This document shows, in pieces, positions 7,685 through 15,143 of a stretch of DNA of 44,549 nt. The stretch comes from Bdellovibrionales bacterium. Its GTDB lineage: Bacteria > Bdellovibrionota > Bdellovibrionia > Bdellovibrionales > JAGQZY01. The notes beneath the pieces are model-generated. The model searched no databases. It was not told the DNA's origin and saw only the letters and a list, made by a program, of their open reading frames with translations. The first letter of the stretch is position 1, and each line of letters opens with the position of its first letter. The translations under genes and the position numbers were made by a program. The stretch is taken from contig JAGQZY010000010.1 of the NCBI GenBank assembly GCA_020435205.1, positions 1-44,549 on the forward strand, given 5' to 3'.

Positions 7685-9139
7685 TTAATCAGGGGGGCGC
7701 ATGGAGTGGCTAAACCAGTATTCAATTGGGGCAATCAGTCCTGGTTGTCTTGAATTGAGTCGATCCATATGATCCTTCCGCACCCAAATTCCAACCTCGT
7801 ATTGGTGATAATTCTGGGCCAGCTCTCCAAGGATCTGTTGGGAAATAGGTTTTAGCTTGGCAGTTATAAATACCAGTGTTGGGGGATGAGACCCTAAAGA
7901 GCGAATAGCATAATCCGCACTCACCCTGTCATTGGGTCCAATAAACCAATATGTGTTTTGTACTCGAGGCAAGATGCCAACACTGTCAAAAACCACAGGA
8001 TTATCAAAGTAACTCGCCATATCTTCGAGGTAATTGATGATGAGTTCCTGGGTTTTATTGCTGGAATGCCATTGAGAATACCTTGTGAATAAAACGGGTG
8101 TGAGTACTAATAAAAATGGGATAAGGGTCTTCATCCACCCCTTTGAGAGAGTATAAAAGAGTGATGGGATCAGAAGTGCGACAAAACTGAGATGGGGTCC
8201 AATAAAAAAGCGCCACTTTTCATTATGGAGAAGAATGAAAAAAACCATGGTCAAAGAAAGTACAAGAACTGGAAGCCAAGATCGGCGATTTTTATTAGTT
8301 CTCAAAATAGAAACCGAGGCTATAAAAATCAAGAGTAAATGAAGTGGAGCCTGTTTGCCAAGGGTCAAAATATGTCCCCAATTTTGTACGGAAAAATAAT
8401 TTTCGAAAGAGTTATAAAAGTACTGTAGAGCTAGCGCGTAGGGATCTGAATACTGAGTCATCATCATTAAAGACGAAAATATTAAAATAATAAAAATAGG
8501 CATGAGGCTGTGGAAAAAAGATAAGGACCAGGCCTTTTTTCTAGATAACCCTTGCTCTGTAAGATGAATACTGCTGAATAAAAAAATTGCGATGAGGCTG
8601 TAAACGCCTTTTGGAGTTGAGGTGAATGCCAAAAGGCTTAATACAAGTAAGAGTGGGGAAAATGAAAATACTTTCTTTTCAGATTTTTTTAAAAAAACAT
8701 ATAGGTAAAGCAAAGAAAAAAAGACTAGAAGAACATCGGATCTCACGCGAAAAAAGTGCAGAGAGTAAATATTGATGGAAAGCAAAAACAGGATGGCAAT
8801 CCAGGCACAAATATTTTTCTGATAGTACGTCCGTGCAATAGTGTACGTAAGAACCAATGAGGCCGAGCCAATGAAAGCAAAGAGGCTTCGAGCCACTAAA
8901 ATGTGTTGCCAGTTATTTAGGGGGAGCCAATAAATTGTGCGCAAAAGGCTATAAAAAACCGGCTTGTAGTAGGTTGCTGTTGCCATCGCATTGGATGTGC
9001 CAAATATCTTTGAGAAGCTAATAGACCAAATTTCTGAAAAAGAAAGAAATTCATGAGTGGCAAAATAGATAGCAAAAATGGTAAATCCACTGAAAAAAGC
9101 AAAGGGTAACCATAAGTCCTTTTTGCAACCTACTACCAA
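7685..9139 (-). CDS. polytopic GT-C fold glycosyltransferase (ArnT/PMT-like)
   Basis: This 484-residue membrane protein has about eleven hydrophobic segments followed by a soluble tail of about 120 residues. The overall plan, with an N-terminal loop around YYKPVFYSLL and a central FRVRSDVLLVF segment, fits GT39/GT83-type GT-C glycosyltransferases. These use polyprenyl-linked sugars on the periplasmic side. The usual acidic pair in the first loop is not clear, so the family call is moderate and activity is not proven. The start is TTG 9139, only 7 bases after the mscS stop, so it is probably co-transcribed and perhaps coupled. The donor and acceptor are unknown. Confidence 0.6.
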   Translation of the reverse strand: MVVGCKKDLWLPFAFFSGFTIFAIYFATHEFLSFSEIWSISFSKIFGTSNAMATATYYKPVFYSLLRTIYWLPLNNWQHILVARSLFAFIGSASLVLTYTIARTYYQKNICAWIAILFLLSINIYSLHFFRVRSDVLLVFFSLLYLYVFLKKSEKKVFSFSPLLLVLSLLAFTSTPKGVYSLIAIFLFSSIHLTEQGLSRKKAWSLSFFHSLMPIFIILIFSSLMMMTQYSDPYALALQYFYNSFENYFSVQNWGHILTLGKQAPLHLLLIFIASVSILRTNKNRRSWLPVLVLSLTMVFFILLHNEKWRFFIGPHLSFVALLIPSLFYTLSKGWMKTLIPFLLVLTPVLFTRYSQWHSSNKTQELIINYLEDMASYFDNPVVFDSVGILPRVQNTYWFIGPNDRVSADYAIRSLGSHPPTLVFITAKLKPISQQILGELAQNYHQYEVGIWVRKDHMDRLNSRQPGLIAPIEYWFSHSMRPPD

Positions 9140-9146
9140 ATTGAAC

Positions 9147-9968
9147 TCAACCTTTATGGTTAATCATGTGAATATCCCTCTGAGGAAACGGGATAGATAT
9201 GCTGGCTTGATCGAGTGTGGATTTAATTTGCTCATTGAGCTGAAAAAAAACATCCCAATAGTCCTCTGTGTTGGTCCACGGGCGTATAGTCAGATCAATG
9301 GAGCTATCACCATAACCAATCACTCCCACAAAGGGGGCCGGATCCTTTAAAACCTTTGGGTGTGCTAGGCACATCTGAGTTAAGCACTCACAAGCTTTTT
9401 TAATGTCGTCGCCATAGCTAATGCCTACGGATAGATCCACTCTTCTTTTTTGCGCACCTGTCACGTTGCGAATAACGCCACCGATAAGGGGACCGTTGGG
9501 AATAATGACAATTTGATTGTCGAGTTTGTGAATGACCGTTGCGAAGATATCAATTTTTTCAACAGTGCCCTCTTCGCCTTGGGCGACGATGAAGTCCCCT
9601 TTTTTGAATGGACGGAAAATAAGCAGCAGCACGCCACCAGCCAAATTGGCCAGACTTCCTTGTAGCGCAAGACCCACGGCCAAGCCGGCGGCTCCAATCA
9701 CAGCGACAAATGAGGTGGTTTCGATCCCAACCATGGAGGCCACAGAAATGACGAGCATGGCTTTTAGGCCCCAGCTCACCAAGTTGACAAAGAAGGGCTT
9801 TAGAGTAGGATCCAGTTTCCTTTTTTCAAGCAGAGCCGCTAAGAAGCGAGAGAGGCTGCGAATAACGGCAAGTCCAATGATCAGTACCAGAATGGCGAGG
9901 ATCAGTTTGGGGCCGTACTCAATCAGCATTTCAGTGGCTTTATCAATGTGTCCCGTTAAATTTTCCAT
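9147..9968 (-). CDS. mscS: small-conductance mechanosensitive channel MscS
   Basis: This 273-residue inner-membrane channel releases solutes on hypo-osmotic shock. It has three N-terminal membrane segments. The third is the glycine/alanine-rich pore helix containing AAGLAVGLALQGSLANLAGG, followed by the beta-domain motif FKKGDFI and the conserved VIIPNGPL. The length matches E. coli MscS (286) closely. The start is ATG 9968, with a GGGGGAG ribosome binding site just upstream. A 27-codon membrane peptide gene precedes it by 95 bases and a glycosyltransferase follows after 7 bases. An osmoprotectant importer lies further upstream on the same strand, separated by rnpB. Confidence 0.95.
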   Translation of the reverse strand: MENLTGHIDKATEMLIEYGPKLILAILVLIIGLAVIRSLSRFLAALLEKRKLDPTLKPFFVNLVSWGLKAMLVISVASMVGIETTSFVAVIGAAGLAVGLALQGSLANLAGGVLLLIFRPFKKGDFIVAQGEEGTVEKIDIFATVIHKLDNQIVIIPNGPLIGGVIRNVTGAQKRRVDLSVGISYGDDIKKACECLTQMCLAHPKVLKDPAPFVGVIGYGDSSIDLTIRPWTNTEDYWDVFFQLNEQIKSTLDQASISIPFPQRDIHMINHKG

Positions 9969-10063
9969 AGCTCCCCCTATGCCATAAGAATGAAAACTAT
10001 AAAGGGAGAGGTCAAAGGAAAACCCCGATGATTCGATTCGTAAAATTGGAAAGGAAATTCAAT

Positions 10064-10147
10064 TTAGATGAGGAGAGCGTAACCAATGATGCCGATGACA
10101 CTGAATATGGCGATTTTCATGGCATATTTGGGTCTCTTTTGTGACAT
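10064..10147 (-). CDS. 27-residue single-pass membrane peptide
   Basis: A short reading frame starts at ATG 10147 and stops with TAA at 10066-10064. It has a textbook ribosome binding site, AAGGAG, 6 bases upstream of the ATG. The product begins with the basic stretch MSQKRPKYAMK and continues with the hydrophobic IAIFSVIGIIGYALLI, enough for one membrane helix with a cytoplasmic N-terminus. No family is recognised. It lies 95 bases upstream of mscS on the same strand, so co-transcription is likely. The overlapping plus-strand frame (10086-10370) has a poorly placed ribosome binding site and no recognisable composition. The clear ribosome binding site and the charge-then-helix pattern support the minus-strand reading. 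Confidence 0.55.
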   Translation of the reverse strand: MSQKRPKYAMKIAIFSVIGIIGYALLI

Positions 10148-10436
10148 CAACGGCTCCTTACATACCCCTATCGGTGAAACCGCTCTAGACTTTAGCAGTA
10201 TTAGAGATTTTGGCGCAGTTTCTCGCATTGAGACTCAGCCAGTCGGCCAAAAATTTTGGATTCACTCTTCTCGATCCATGTCGAGGTCGGAAAAATGGCG
10301 CGATTTCATAGAGGGTATTTCTCCGGGCTGCCAAATATTATCGAGTTATTCCAGTAACCTATGTGCCTAACTCCGGGTTATTGATCCTTCATCAAAAAGA
10401 GTGAGTCTAGCCAAGTTATTTGATAAAAGGGTGGTA
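10148..10436. other. intergenic region upstream of rnpB
   Basis: This 289-base gap separates the divergent membrane-peptide/mscS unit and rnpB. It must carry the promoters of both. I see no strong consensus for rnpB; the best -10-like element is GATAAA near 10422, without a good -35. The long plus-strand frame across it shows no protein-like features. No repeat or further RNA structure is evident. Confidence 0.4.
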
Positions 10437-10757
10437 AGGATTGGTAAGTTATCGCTCCCATTGGGAGAGGAAAGTCCGGACTTCACAGGCAGCGCAAGGG
10501 GTAACGCCCCTCCACCGTAAGGTGAGGACCAGTGGAACAGAGAGAATGTCCAGAGCTATGATCCTTAGGCTGGGAACGGGAAGTCTAAGGGGAGTTGCTG
10601 GAGTGAAAACAGCTAAACTCTGCGCGAAGCAAGATCAAATAGGGAAGGGTTTGAGTGTGCCTGCACGAACCTTCCGGGTTGATCGCTTAAGGGTGTCAGT
10701 AATGCCACTCTCAGATGAATGATAACTCACGACAGAATCCGGCTTATCGCCGATCCT
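10437..10757 (+). ncRNA. rnpB: RNase P RNA, bacterial class A
   Basis: This is the catalytic RNA of RNase P, which trims the 5' ends of tRNA precursors. The conserved core GAGGAAAGTCCGGACTTC is at 10467-10484. The matching 3' part, with AGATGAATGATAACTCACGA and then CAGAATCCGGCTTAT, is at 10713-10746. AGCAAGATCAAATAGGG near 10628 corresponds to the conserved AGCAAGGCCAAATAGGG. The ends were set by P1 pairing of AGGATTGG (10437-10444) with CCGATCCT (10750-10757) and P2 pairing of AAGTTATC with GATAACTC. The region between P4 and the P15/L15 area is somewhat divergent from E. coli. End positions may be off by a few bases. Confidence 0.95.
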
Positions 10758-10760
10758 CGT

Positions 10761-10793
10761 GGGGGAGGTCTTCGGACCTCCCCCCAATTTTTT
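10761..10793 (+). terminator. rho-independent terminator of rnpB
   Basis: A perfect 10-bp stem GGGGGAGGTC / GACCTCCCCC (10761-10770 and 10775-10784) with a TTCG tetraloop is followed by TTTTTT at 10788-10793. The T-tract runs into the stop codon of the minus-strand osmoprotectant gene (10792-10794). Confidence 0.93.
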
Positions 10794-12255
10794 AAAGACT
10801 TCTTGAAAAATACCTTTCGACTCCAGCAAATCCCAAGTCCACAAGGATCGCCAGTAGGGCTGCAGGTAGGGCGCCTTGCAAAATCATGGTCGTATCATTG
10901 AGCGCAAGGCCGGTCACAATGGGCTCACCCAAGCCTCCAGCACCAATAAAGGCAGCCAGAGTTGCCGTCCCAATATTTAAAATGGTTGCCGTCCTTATGC
11001 CAGCCAAGATCATGGGGAAACTGAGGGGCAATTTGACTTTAAAGAAAATCTCCCATGGATAAAGACCGATCCCTCGGGCTGATAATATTAAGCGAGGGTC
11101 AATCGTCATCAGAGCCGTGTAAGCGTTGCGAAGGATGGGGAGCATGGAATAAATCAAGAGTCCGATGAGCGCAGGGAGAAACCCAATACCAAACAATGGA
11201 ATCATAAAAGTGAGTAGAGCAATGGATGGAATAGTTTGTAAAATGCCAGCCAACCCCAAAACCCAGCTCGCTAGTTTTTTGCTCCCTAAAATAAAGACAC
11301 TTAAAGGCAGGGCCAAGCAGGTTGCTAGAAGCACGGCCAATAGTGTGAGTTGGAGGTGCTCACGAGTGCGACGCCATAAAGCTTGCCAATTAAAGCCACC
11401 AAACTCCGAAAACCCTTGGTCTTCTTTTAATTTTTTATTTACCAAAAAATCATGGGCAATTTTAGCAAAGGACTCGCCCCCTCGGGTGGCTCGATCATTA
11501 AGATCCATCATTTCTTGATCATTGAGGGTGCCGCCGAGCTGATCCAATAGGGCTTTCACTTCGGGGAGAGAGGAGTCGACTAAATAAGCGCCATGGTATT
11601 TAGGGAAAAAATTCTTATCATCTTCTAAGATGACAAAGTCATACTTTTTAATCAAAGAATCTGTCGAATACACTTCAGCAAAATCGACTTTATCATTTTT
11701 TAAGGCTTCATAAGTTAAAGGGATTTCAACCCCTCTGAGTTTATTTTTTAAGCCATAGATTTGCTTCAACTGAGGCCAACCATCTTCTCGATTTTGAAAT
11801 TCAAAGCTGAGCGCGCCTTCAAGCTCAGGGTGCTTTGCTAAATCGCTAATTGTTGCTAAGCCCATTTTCTGCTGTCTATCCCGAGTCACTACGAGGGCAT
11901 AGGTATTGTTGAAACCTAAGGGTTTGGTGAGATCCATCTGTAAGGGCTGAAGCTTTCTTTTTAAAAAGGGAAGGCTTGAGTCTCGTTCTTTAAAAATGGC
12001 ACGGGCAATGGTGCCCGTGTACTCCGGGTAGATGTCGATTTCCCCGGTGCGAAGGGCATCAAAAGCAATCAAAGTGCCGCCAAAACCAAATCGTCTCTTT
12101 ACCTCAAATCCATGTTCTTCTAAAAATTGGGCTGCGATTTCTGCTAAAATAAAATTTTCCGTGAATTTTTTACTGCCGATATGGATGGGTTCCGCTTTTA
12201 GGCTAAAAGGAATAAAAATCAAGGTAAACAGAAGGCAGGCCGCTTTATAAAGCAT
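10792..12255 (-). CDS. osmoprotectant ABC transporter, fused substrate-binding and permease protein
   Basis: This 487-residue fusion belongs to a glycine betaine/choline/carnitine type importer (OpuC/ProXW class). Residues 1-21 are a signal peptide. Residues about 22-270 are an OpuAC-type binding domain, starting IHIGSKKFTENFILAEI and containing GEIDIYPEYTGT. Residues about 290-487 form a permease with about five or six membrane segments, and its ARGIGLYPWEIFFKVKLPLSFP region is the coupling-helix (EAA) loop that contacts the ATPase. With the binding domain first, it would face the periplasm. The start ATG 12255 overlaps the upstream ATPase gene by 11 bases, so the two genes form a complete importer operon. 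The exact ligand is not readable. Confidence 0.9.
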   Translation of the reverse strand: MLYKAACLLFTLIFIPFSLKAEPIHIGSKKFTENFILAEIAAQFLEEHGFEVKRRFGFGGTLIAFDALRTGEIDIYPEYTGTIARAIFKERDSSLPFLKRKLQPLQMDLTKPLGFNNTYALVVTRDRQQKMGLATISDLAKHPELEGALSFEFQNREDGWPQLKQIYGLKNKLRGVEIPLTYEALKNDKVDFAEVYSTDSLIKKYDFVILEDDKNFFPKYHGAYLVDSSLPEVKALLDQLGGTLNDQEMMDLNDRATRGGESFAKIAHDFLVNKKLKEDQGFSEFGGFNWQALWRRTREHLQLTLLAVLLATCLALPLSVFILGSKKLASWVLGLAGILQTIPSIALLTFMIPLFGIGFLPALIGLLIYSMLPILRNAYTALMTIDPRLILSARGIGLYPWEIFFKVKLPLSFPMILAGIRTATILNIGTATLAAFIGAGGLGEPIVTGLALNDTTMILQGALPAALLAILVDLGFAGVERYFSRSL

Positions 12256-13360
12256 CTAAAGCCTCCTTGCTAAATACGCCAGCAATGAACCCTTGCGAGT
12301 CTAAAACAGGTATAGAGTTGAGGCCACTGTCTAAGATTTTTTTCATACCTAAAAGAAGGGTATCTTGAGTACAAAGGGGGTTCTTCAAGTCAATAGCTTG
12401 CCCATCTAAGCTGTGTAGTTCTTTAAATGCACCTTTTTCATCGACCCAGTAAATAAATGTTTGATTGATGGTTTCTAGATAAGAGCGTAAGTCCCCAAGG
12501 CTTGTGAAGTTGAGAGTCTGTTCAGAGGCCAAATTTCTGCAGTGAATTCCATTCCCTTTGTTCACTGAAATCCACAAATCGTTATTGATAGTTGCGTAGA
12601 GCTTAATTCCCTCTAGCATTTTACCTGGAGAGTGTGAGTCGACGAATCGTTTGACATAATCTGACTGAGGCGCCAGGAGATAGCGGCTCGGTCGACTTTT
12701 TTGCTCGACCCTGCCTTTATTGAGAAGGACGATCTCATCACCCATTAAAAAAGCTTCGCTTAAATCATGAGTGACAAGAACGATGGTTAATTTGAGTTTT
12801 TGCTGAAGAAGAGCGAATTCATTTTGGATTTCATCACGAGTGATCGGGTCGAGCGCACCAAATGGCTCGTCCATGAGTAAGATTTTGGGTGACATGAAAA
12901 GGGCGCGGGCAATGCCGATGCGTTGCTGTTGACCTCCGCTGATCTGTCGAGGGCGTTTTCTGTAGAAGTTAGTGTCTGTTGGTAAATTCAAAAGGCTACA
13001 GAGTTCGTCTGCGCGGCTCAAGATTTTAGATTTCTCCCACCCTTCTTTCTTGGCAATAATTGACATGTTTTCCAGCAGAGTCATATGAGGGAAAAGGCCA
13101 CTTCCTTGAATAGAGTATCCCATTCCTCGGCGCCATTTTTCGGCTTGAGAAAAGTCAAAAGCTTTTCCGCTCAGAAAAACTTGACCTTGCTGAGGTTTCA
13201 ACAGACCATTCATCAAACGCAAAATTGTCGTTTTTCCGCTGCCACTTTCGCCGATCAGGCAAAATGTTTTTCCTTGTTCAATTTCTAGGTTAAAGTCCGC
13301 TAAAATGGGACTTGCGCCGTAGGAAAAATGAATATTTTTCATAGAAATAGCGGAAAGCAT
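12245..13360 (-). CDS. osmoprotectant ABC transporter ATPase with CBS domains
   Basis: This 371-residue ATPase energises the fused binding/permease partner encoded next. Residues 5-240 are the nucleotide-binding domain: Walker A GESGSGKTT (37-45), signature ISGGQQQR, Walker B ILLMDEP and the switch histidine in VTHD. Residues about 250-371 form a CBS pair, which in OpuA-type ATPases senses ionic strength or nucleotides. ATG 13360 is used. An internal ATG at 13342 would also leave the domain intact, and neither has a strong ribosome binding site. The protein most resembles OpuCA/ProV-type ATPases. Confidence 0.92.
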   Translation of the reverse strand: MLSAISMKNIHFSYGASPILADFNLEIEQGKTFCLIGESGSGKTTILRLMNGLLKPQQGQVFLSGKAFDFSQAEKWRRGMGYSIQGSGLFPHMTLLENMSIIAKKEGWEKSKILSRADELCSLLNLPTDTNFYRKRPRQISGGQQQRIGIARALFMSPKILLMDEPFGALDPITRDEIQNEFALLQQKLKLTIVLVTHDLSEAFLMGDEIVLLNKGRVEQKSRPSRYLLAPQSDYVKRFVDSHSPGKMLEGIKLYATINNDLWISVNKGNGIHCRNLASEQTLNFTSLGDLRSYLETINQTFIYWVDEKGAFKELHSLDGQAIDLKNPLCTQDTLLLGMKKILDSGLNSIPVLDSQGFIAGVFSKEALDAL

Positions 13361-13457
13361 TCTTATTTAGAACATTGAACAGGATTTTAGACAATTTGTC
13401 TTGCGTCTGTTGGTCAGAGTTATATTGTTACAGAATCAGCGAAAGTTCTGCTGTTGG

Positions 13458-14489
13458 CTAAAGATCTTTCTTTTTTCCATAAATGAGTAATTCAGCACCT
13501 AAGCGCCATCCCGGTGAATGGTGAAGGCGAGTCCAGTAGAGAAATTGAAAGTAAGGGCTTAGCTTTTCTCTGAGTTCCCACTCACTTCCGCCAAAATAGG
13601 GACCTGTTCTTTTAGGGACAACAAAAAAAATTCCCAACAAGTGGCCCTCTGGTGCGAGACACTGCCGCCAAACCTGAATGAGCTTAGAACGCCTTTGTGG
13701 AGTGATGGCGCAATAGCAGGTGTGTTCAAAAATAAGATCAAAAGCTTCCTTGTACTCTTTCCCTAATTCAAAGACATCAGCCTTTACAAATTCCAAGTTC
13801 TCTAAGTGGCCATAGCGATCTTGTGCGCCCTCAAGAGCCTTCTCACTCATATCAACGGCAGTGACAACAAAACCTTTCTCGGCAAGATAGGCAGCGTCGT
13901 GGCCGTAGCCACAGCCGGCCACGAGGACTCGTTGTTTTTGCAATTTTAATTGGTGCAAAGAGCTTTCTAGTTCTGGATGGGGCTTTTGCAGGTCCCAATT
14001 AGGGATAGGTTTTTCATTATACACATCGGTCCAGAACTGAGCGAGGTTGGCGTCTAAGTTTTCAATATAGTAGTTGGGGGTTTGGTATTCCTTGCCAAGT
14101 AAATGTATGGATTCATCAGTAAAATCTTCAGCTAAATTGAAAAGTTCAGCTTGTGCTGTTCTAGAAAGAACAAAGGGAATTCCATTTTCAGCCACACCAT
14201 GAAAGCGGTCCCACTCATCCAAGCTTAGGCTTTGTGGATCAAAACCCTGGCGAAATTGATAGGGCATTTGTATCCACCAATGACCATCCATGACGCCAAT
14301 CTGTCGAGCGATATAGGGTTTATCAAAAGCTTCGACCAGAACCTCGGCCCCTTGGTAGTGCGTGGTGATCACTCCAAATTCATTCATTGAAAAATGTTTA
14401 AGAAGCTCTTGGCCGTAGGTTTCATCTTTAACCCGTAGCCCTTGGTAGTCTTTGAAGTAGCCCTCTTCGTCGAGGACAATCGCTTTCAT
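13458..14489 (-). CDS. TPMT-like SAM-dependent methyltransferase with an extra N-terminal domain
   Basis: This 343-residue protein has a C-terminal methyltransferase domain (about residues 145-343) of the thiopurine S-methyltransferase type. AQFWTDVYNEKPIPNW is the family entry motif, VLVAGCGYGHDAAYLAEKG is the SAM loop and FDLIFEHTCYCAI is motif IV. The first ~130 residues are extra. Their pattern, with EEGYFKDYQGLRV followed by a strand-rich part, vaguely recalls the DUF1285 fold, but I am not sure. The ATG at 14489 overlaps the stop of the upstream gene as TAATG, so translation is coupled. The substrate is unknown; small thiol, selenium or tellurium compounds are typical for this family. 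Confidence 0.8.
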   Translation of the reverse strand: MKAIVLDEEGYFKDYQGLRVKDETYGQELLKHFSMNEFGVITTHYQGAEVLVEAFDKPYIARQIGVMDGHWWIQMPYQFRQGFDPQSLSLDEWDRFHGVAENGIPFVLSRTAQAELFNLAEDFTDESIHLLGKEYQTPNYYIENLDANLAQFWTDVYNEKPIPNWDLQKPHPELESSLHQLKLQKQRVLVAGCGYGHDAAYLAEKGFVVTAVDMSEKALEGAQDRYGHLENLEFVKADVFELGKEYKEAFDLIFEHTCYCAITPQRRSKLIQVWRQCLAPEGHLLGIFFVVPKRTGPYFGGSEWELREKLSPYFQFLYWTRLHHSPGWRLGAELLIYGKKKDL

Positions 14490-14953
14490 TATTCCGCTTC
14501 AGGAGAGTTTTCACCCTCATCGGCGGTCTCTTCAGCGGGCTCGCCTTGCGGAACGGAACCATCAGAGTAAATTTCAAAAGGCTCTAAGAATTCAACTTTG
14601 GTATCACCAGCTTGCTCAATCTGAGCTTTCCATTTGTCGCCATCTTCAGAAGTGACCATAAAGCTACCCTCTCGGTGGACGCGCTCCATTTGTCCCTGGT
14701 CATTGGGGGCAAGGTAGGACAGATTAAAGTGAACTCTCATTTTGCGCCCACTCTCAAGAGATTCCGTGCGTAGAGTATCGAATTCGACTTCTTGAATGTT
14801 CGGTTGGTTTTCCATCATGGCTTCAGCAAGGTAATCAGCAATGATATTTTCCATTTTGTTAATTTGCTGGGCTGACAATCCGCCTGTTTGCTGGGCAAAC
14901 CACCATGTGAACGCAATAAAAATGACCACGACGACCAGGCTTAAATACTTCAT
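14489..14953 (-). CDS. membrane-anchored periplasmic protein of unknown function
   Basis: This 154-residue protein starts with one hydrophobic segment (residues 3-19), probably a signal anchor, and then a mostly acidic soluble domain. The tail is very rich in Glu (PAEETADEGENSPEAE). I chose ATG 14953, because AGAGG lies 6 bases upstream. An upstream in-frame start at 14977 would put eight extra residues in front of the signal. It shares a TAATG overlap with the downstream methyltransferase gene, so the two form an operon. No family is recognised. Confidence 0.65.
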   Translation of the reverse strand: MKYLSLVVVVIFIAFTWWFAQQTGGLSAQQINKMENIIADYLAEAMMENQPNIQEVEFDTLRTESLESGRKMRVHFNLSYLAPNDQGQMERVHREGSFMVTSEDGDKWKAQIEQAGDTKVEFLEPFEIYSDGSVPQGEPAEETADEGENSPEAE

Positions 14954-15044
14954 GAAAAACCTCTTTGTTGAATACACTGTTATTGTGCCTTTGATTGGGC
15001 CGGCAGTAAATGCCTATGCCGTTCATGGCACCTGGCGATCTGGC

Positions 15045-15062
15045 GCGTCATAGACGTGACGC
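15045..15062. promoter_or_regulatory. inverted repeat, candidate operator of the liu operon
   Basis: GCGTCA (15045-15050) and TGACGC (15057-15062) form a perfect 6-bp inverted repeat with a 6-base spacer. It lies about 36 bases upstream of the candidate -35 of the leucine-degradation operon, a position suited to a dimeric regulator. The regulator is not in the window. Confidence 0.4.
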
Positions 15063-15097
15063 AAATCAGAAACTGCCAGCCAGCCCCTTTCGCAAAG

Positions 15098-15126
15098 TTG
15101 TTTAAATTCTTGAATTTGTCTATGGT
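15098..15126 (+). promoter_or_regulatory. candidate promoter of the liu operon
   Basis: TTGTTT at 15098-15103, a 17-base spacer and TATGGT at 15121-15126 form a moderate sigma-70-type promoter. Transcription would start very near the AAGGAG ribosome binding site at 15133-15138, leaving a leader of about 11 bases, so an upstream promoter is also possible. Confidence 0.4.
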
Positions 15127-15143
15127 CCAGGCAAGGAGTCTTC

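Noticed and set aside
10086-10370. Plus-strand reading frame of 94 codons upstream of rnpB
   Set aside because: The composition looks non-coding, the GAGGAG is too far from the ATG, and the well-formed small gene on the opposite strand covers its start.
10441-10722. Reading frames inside RNase P RNA
   Set aside because: They lie entirely within the conserved, structured rnpB gene.
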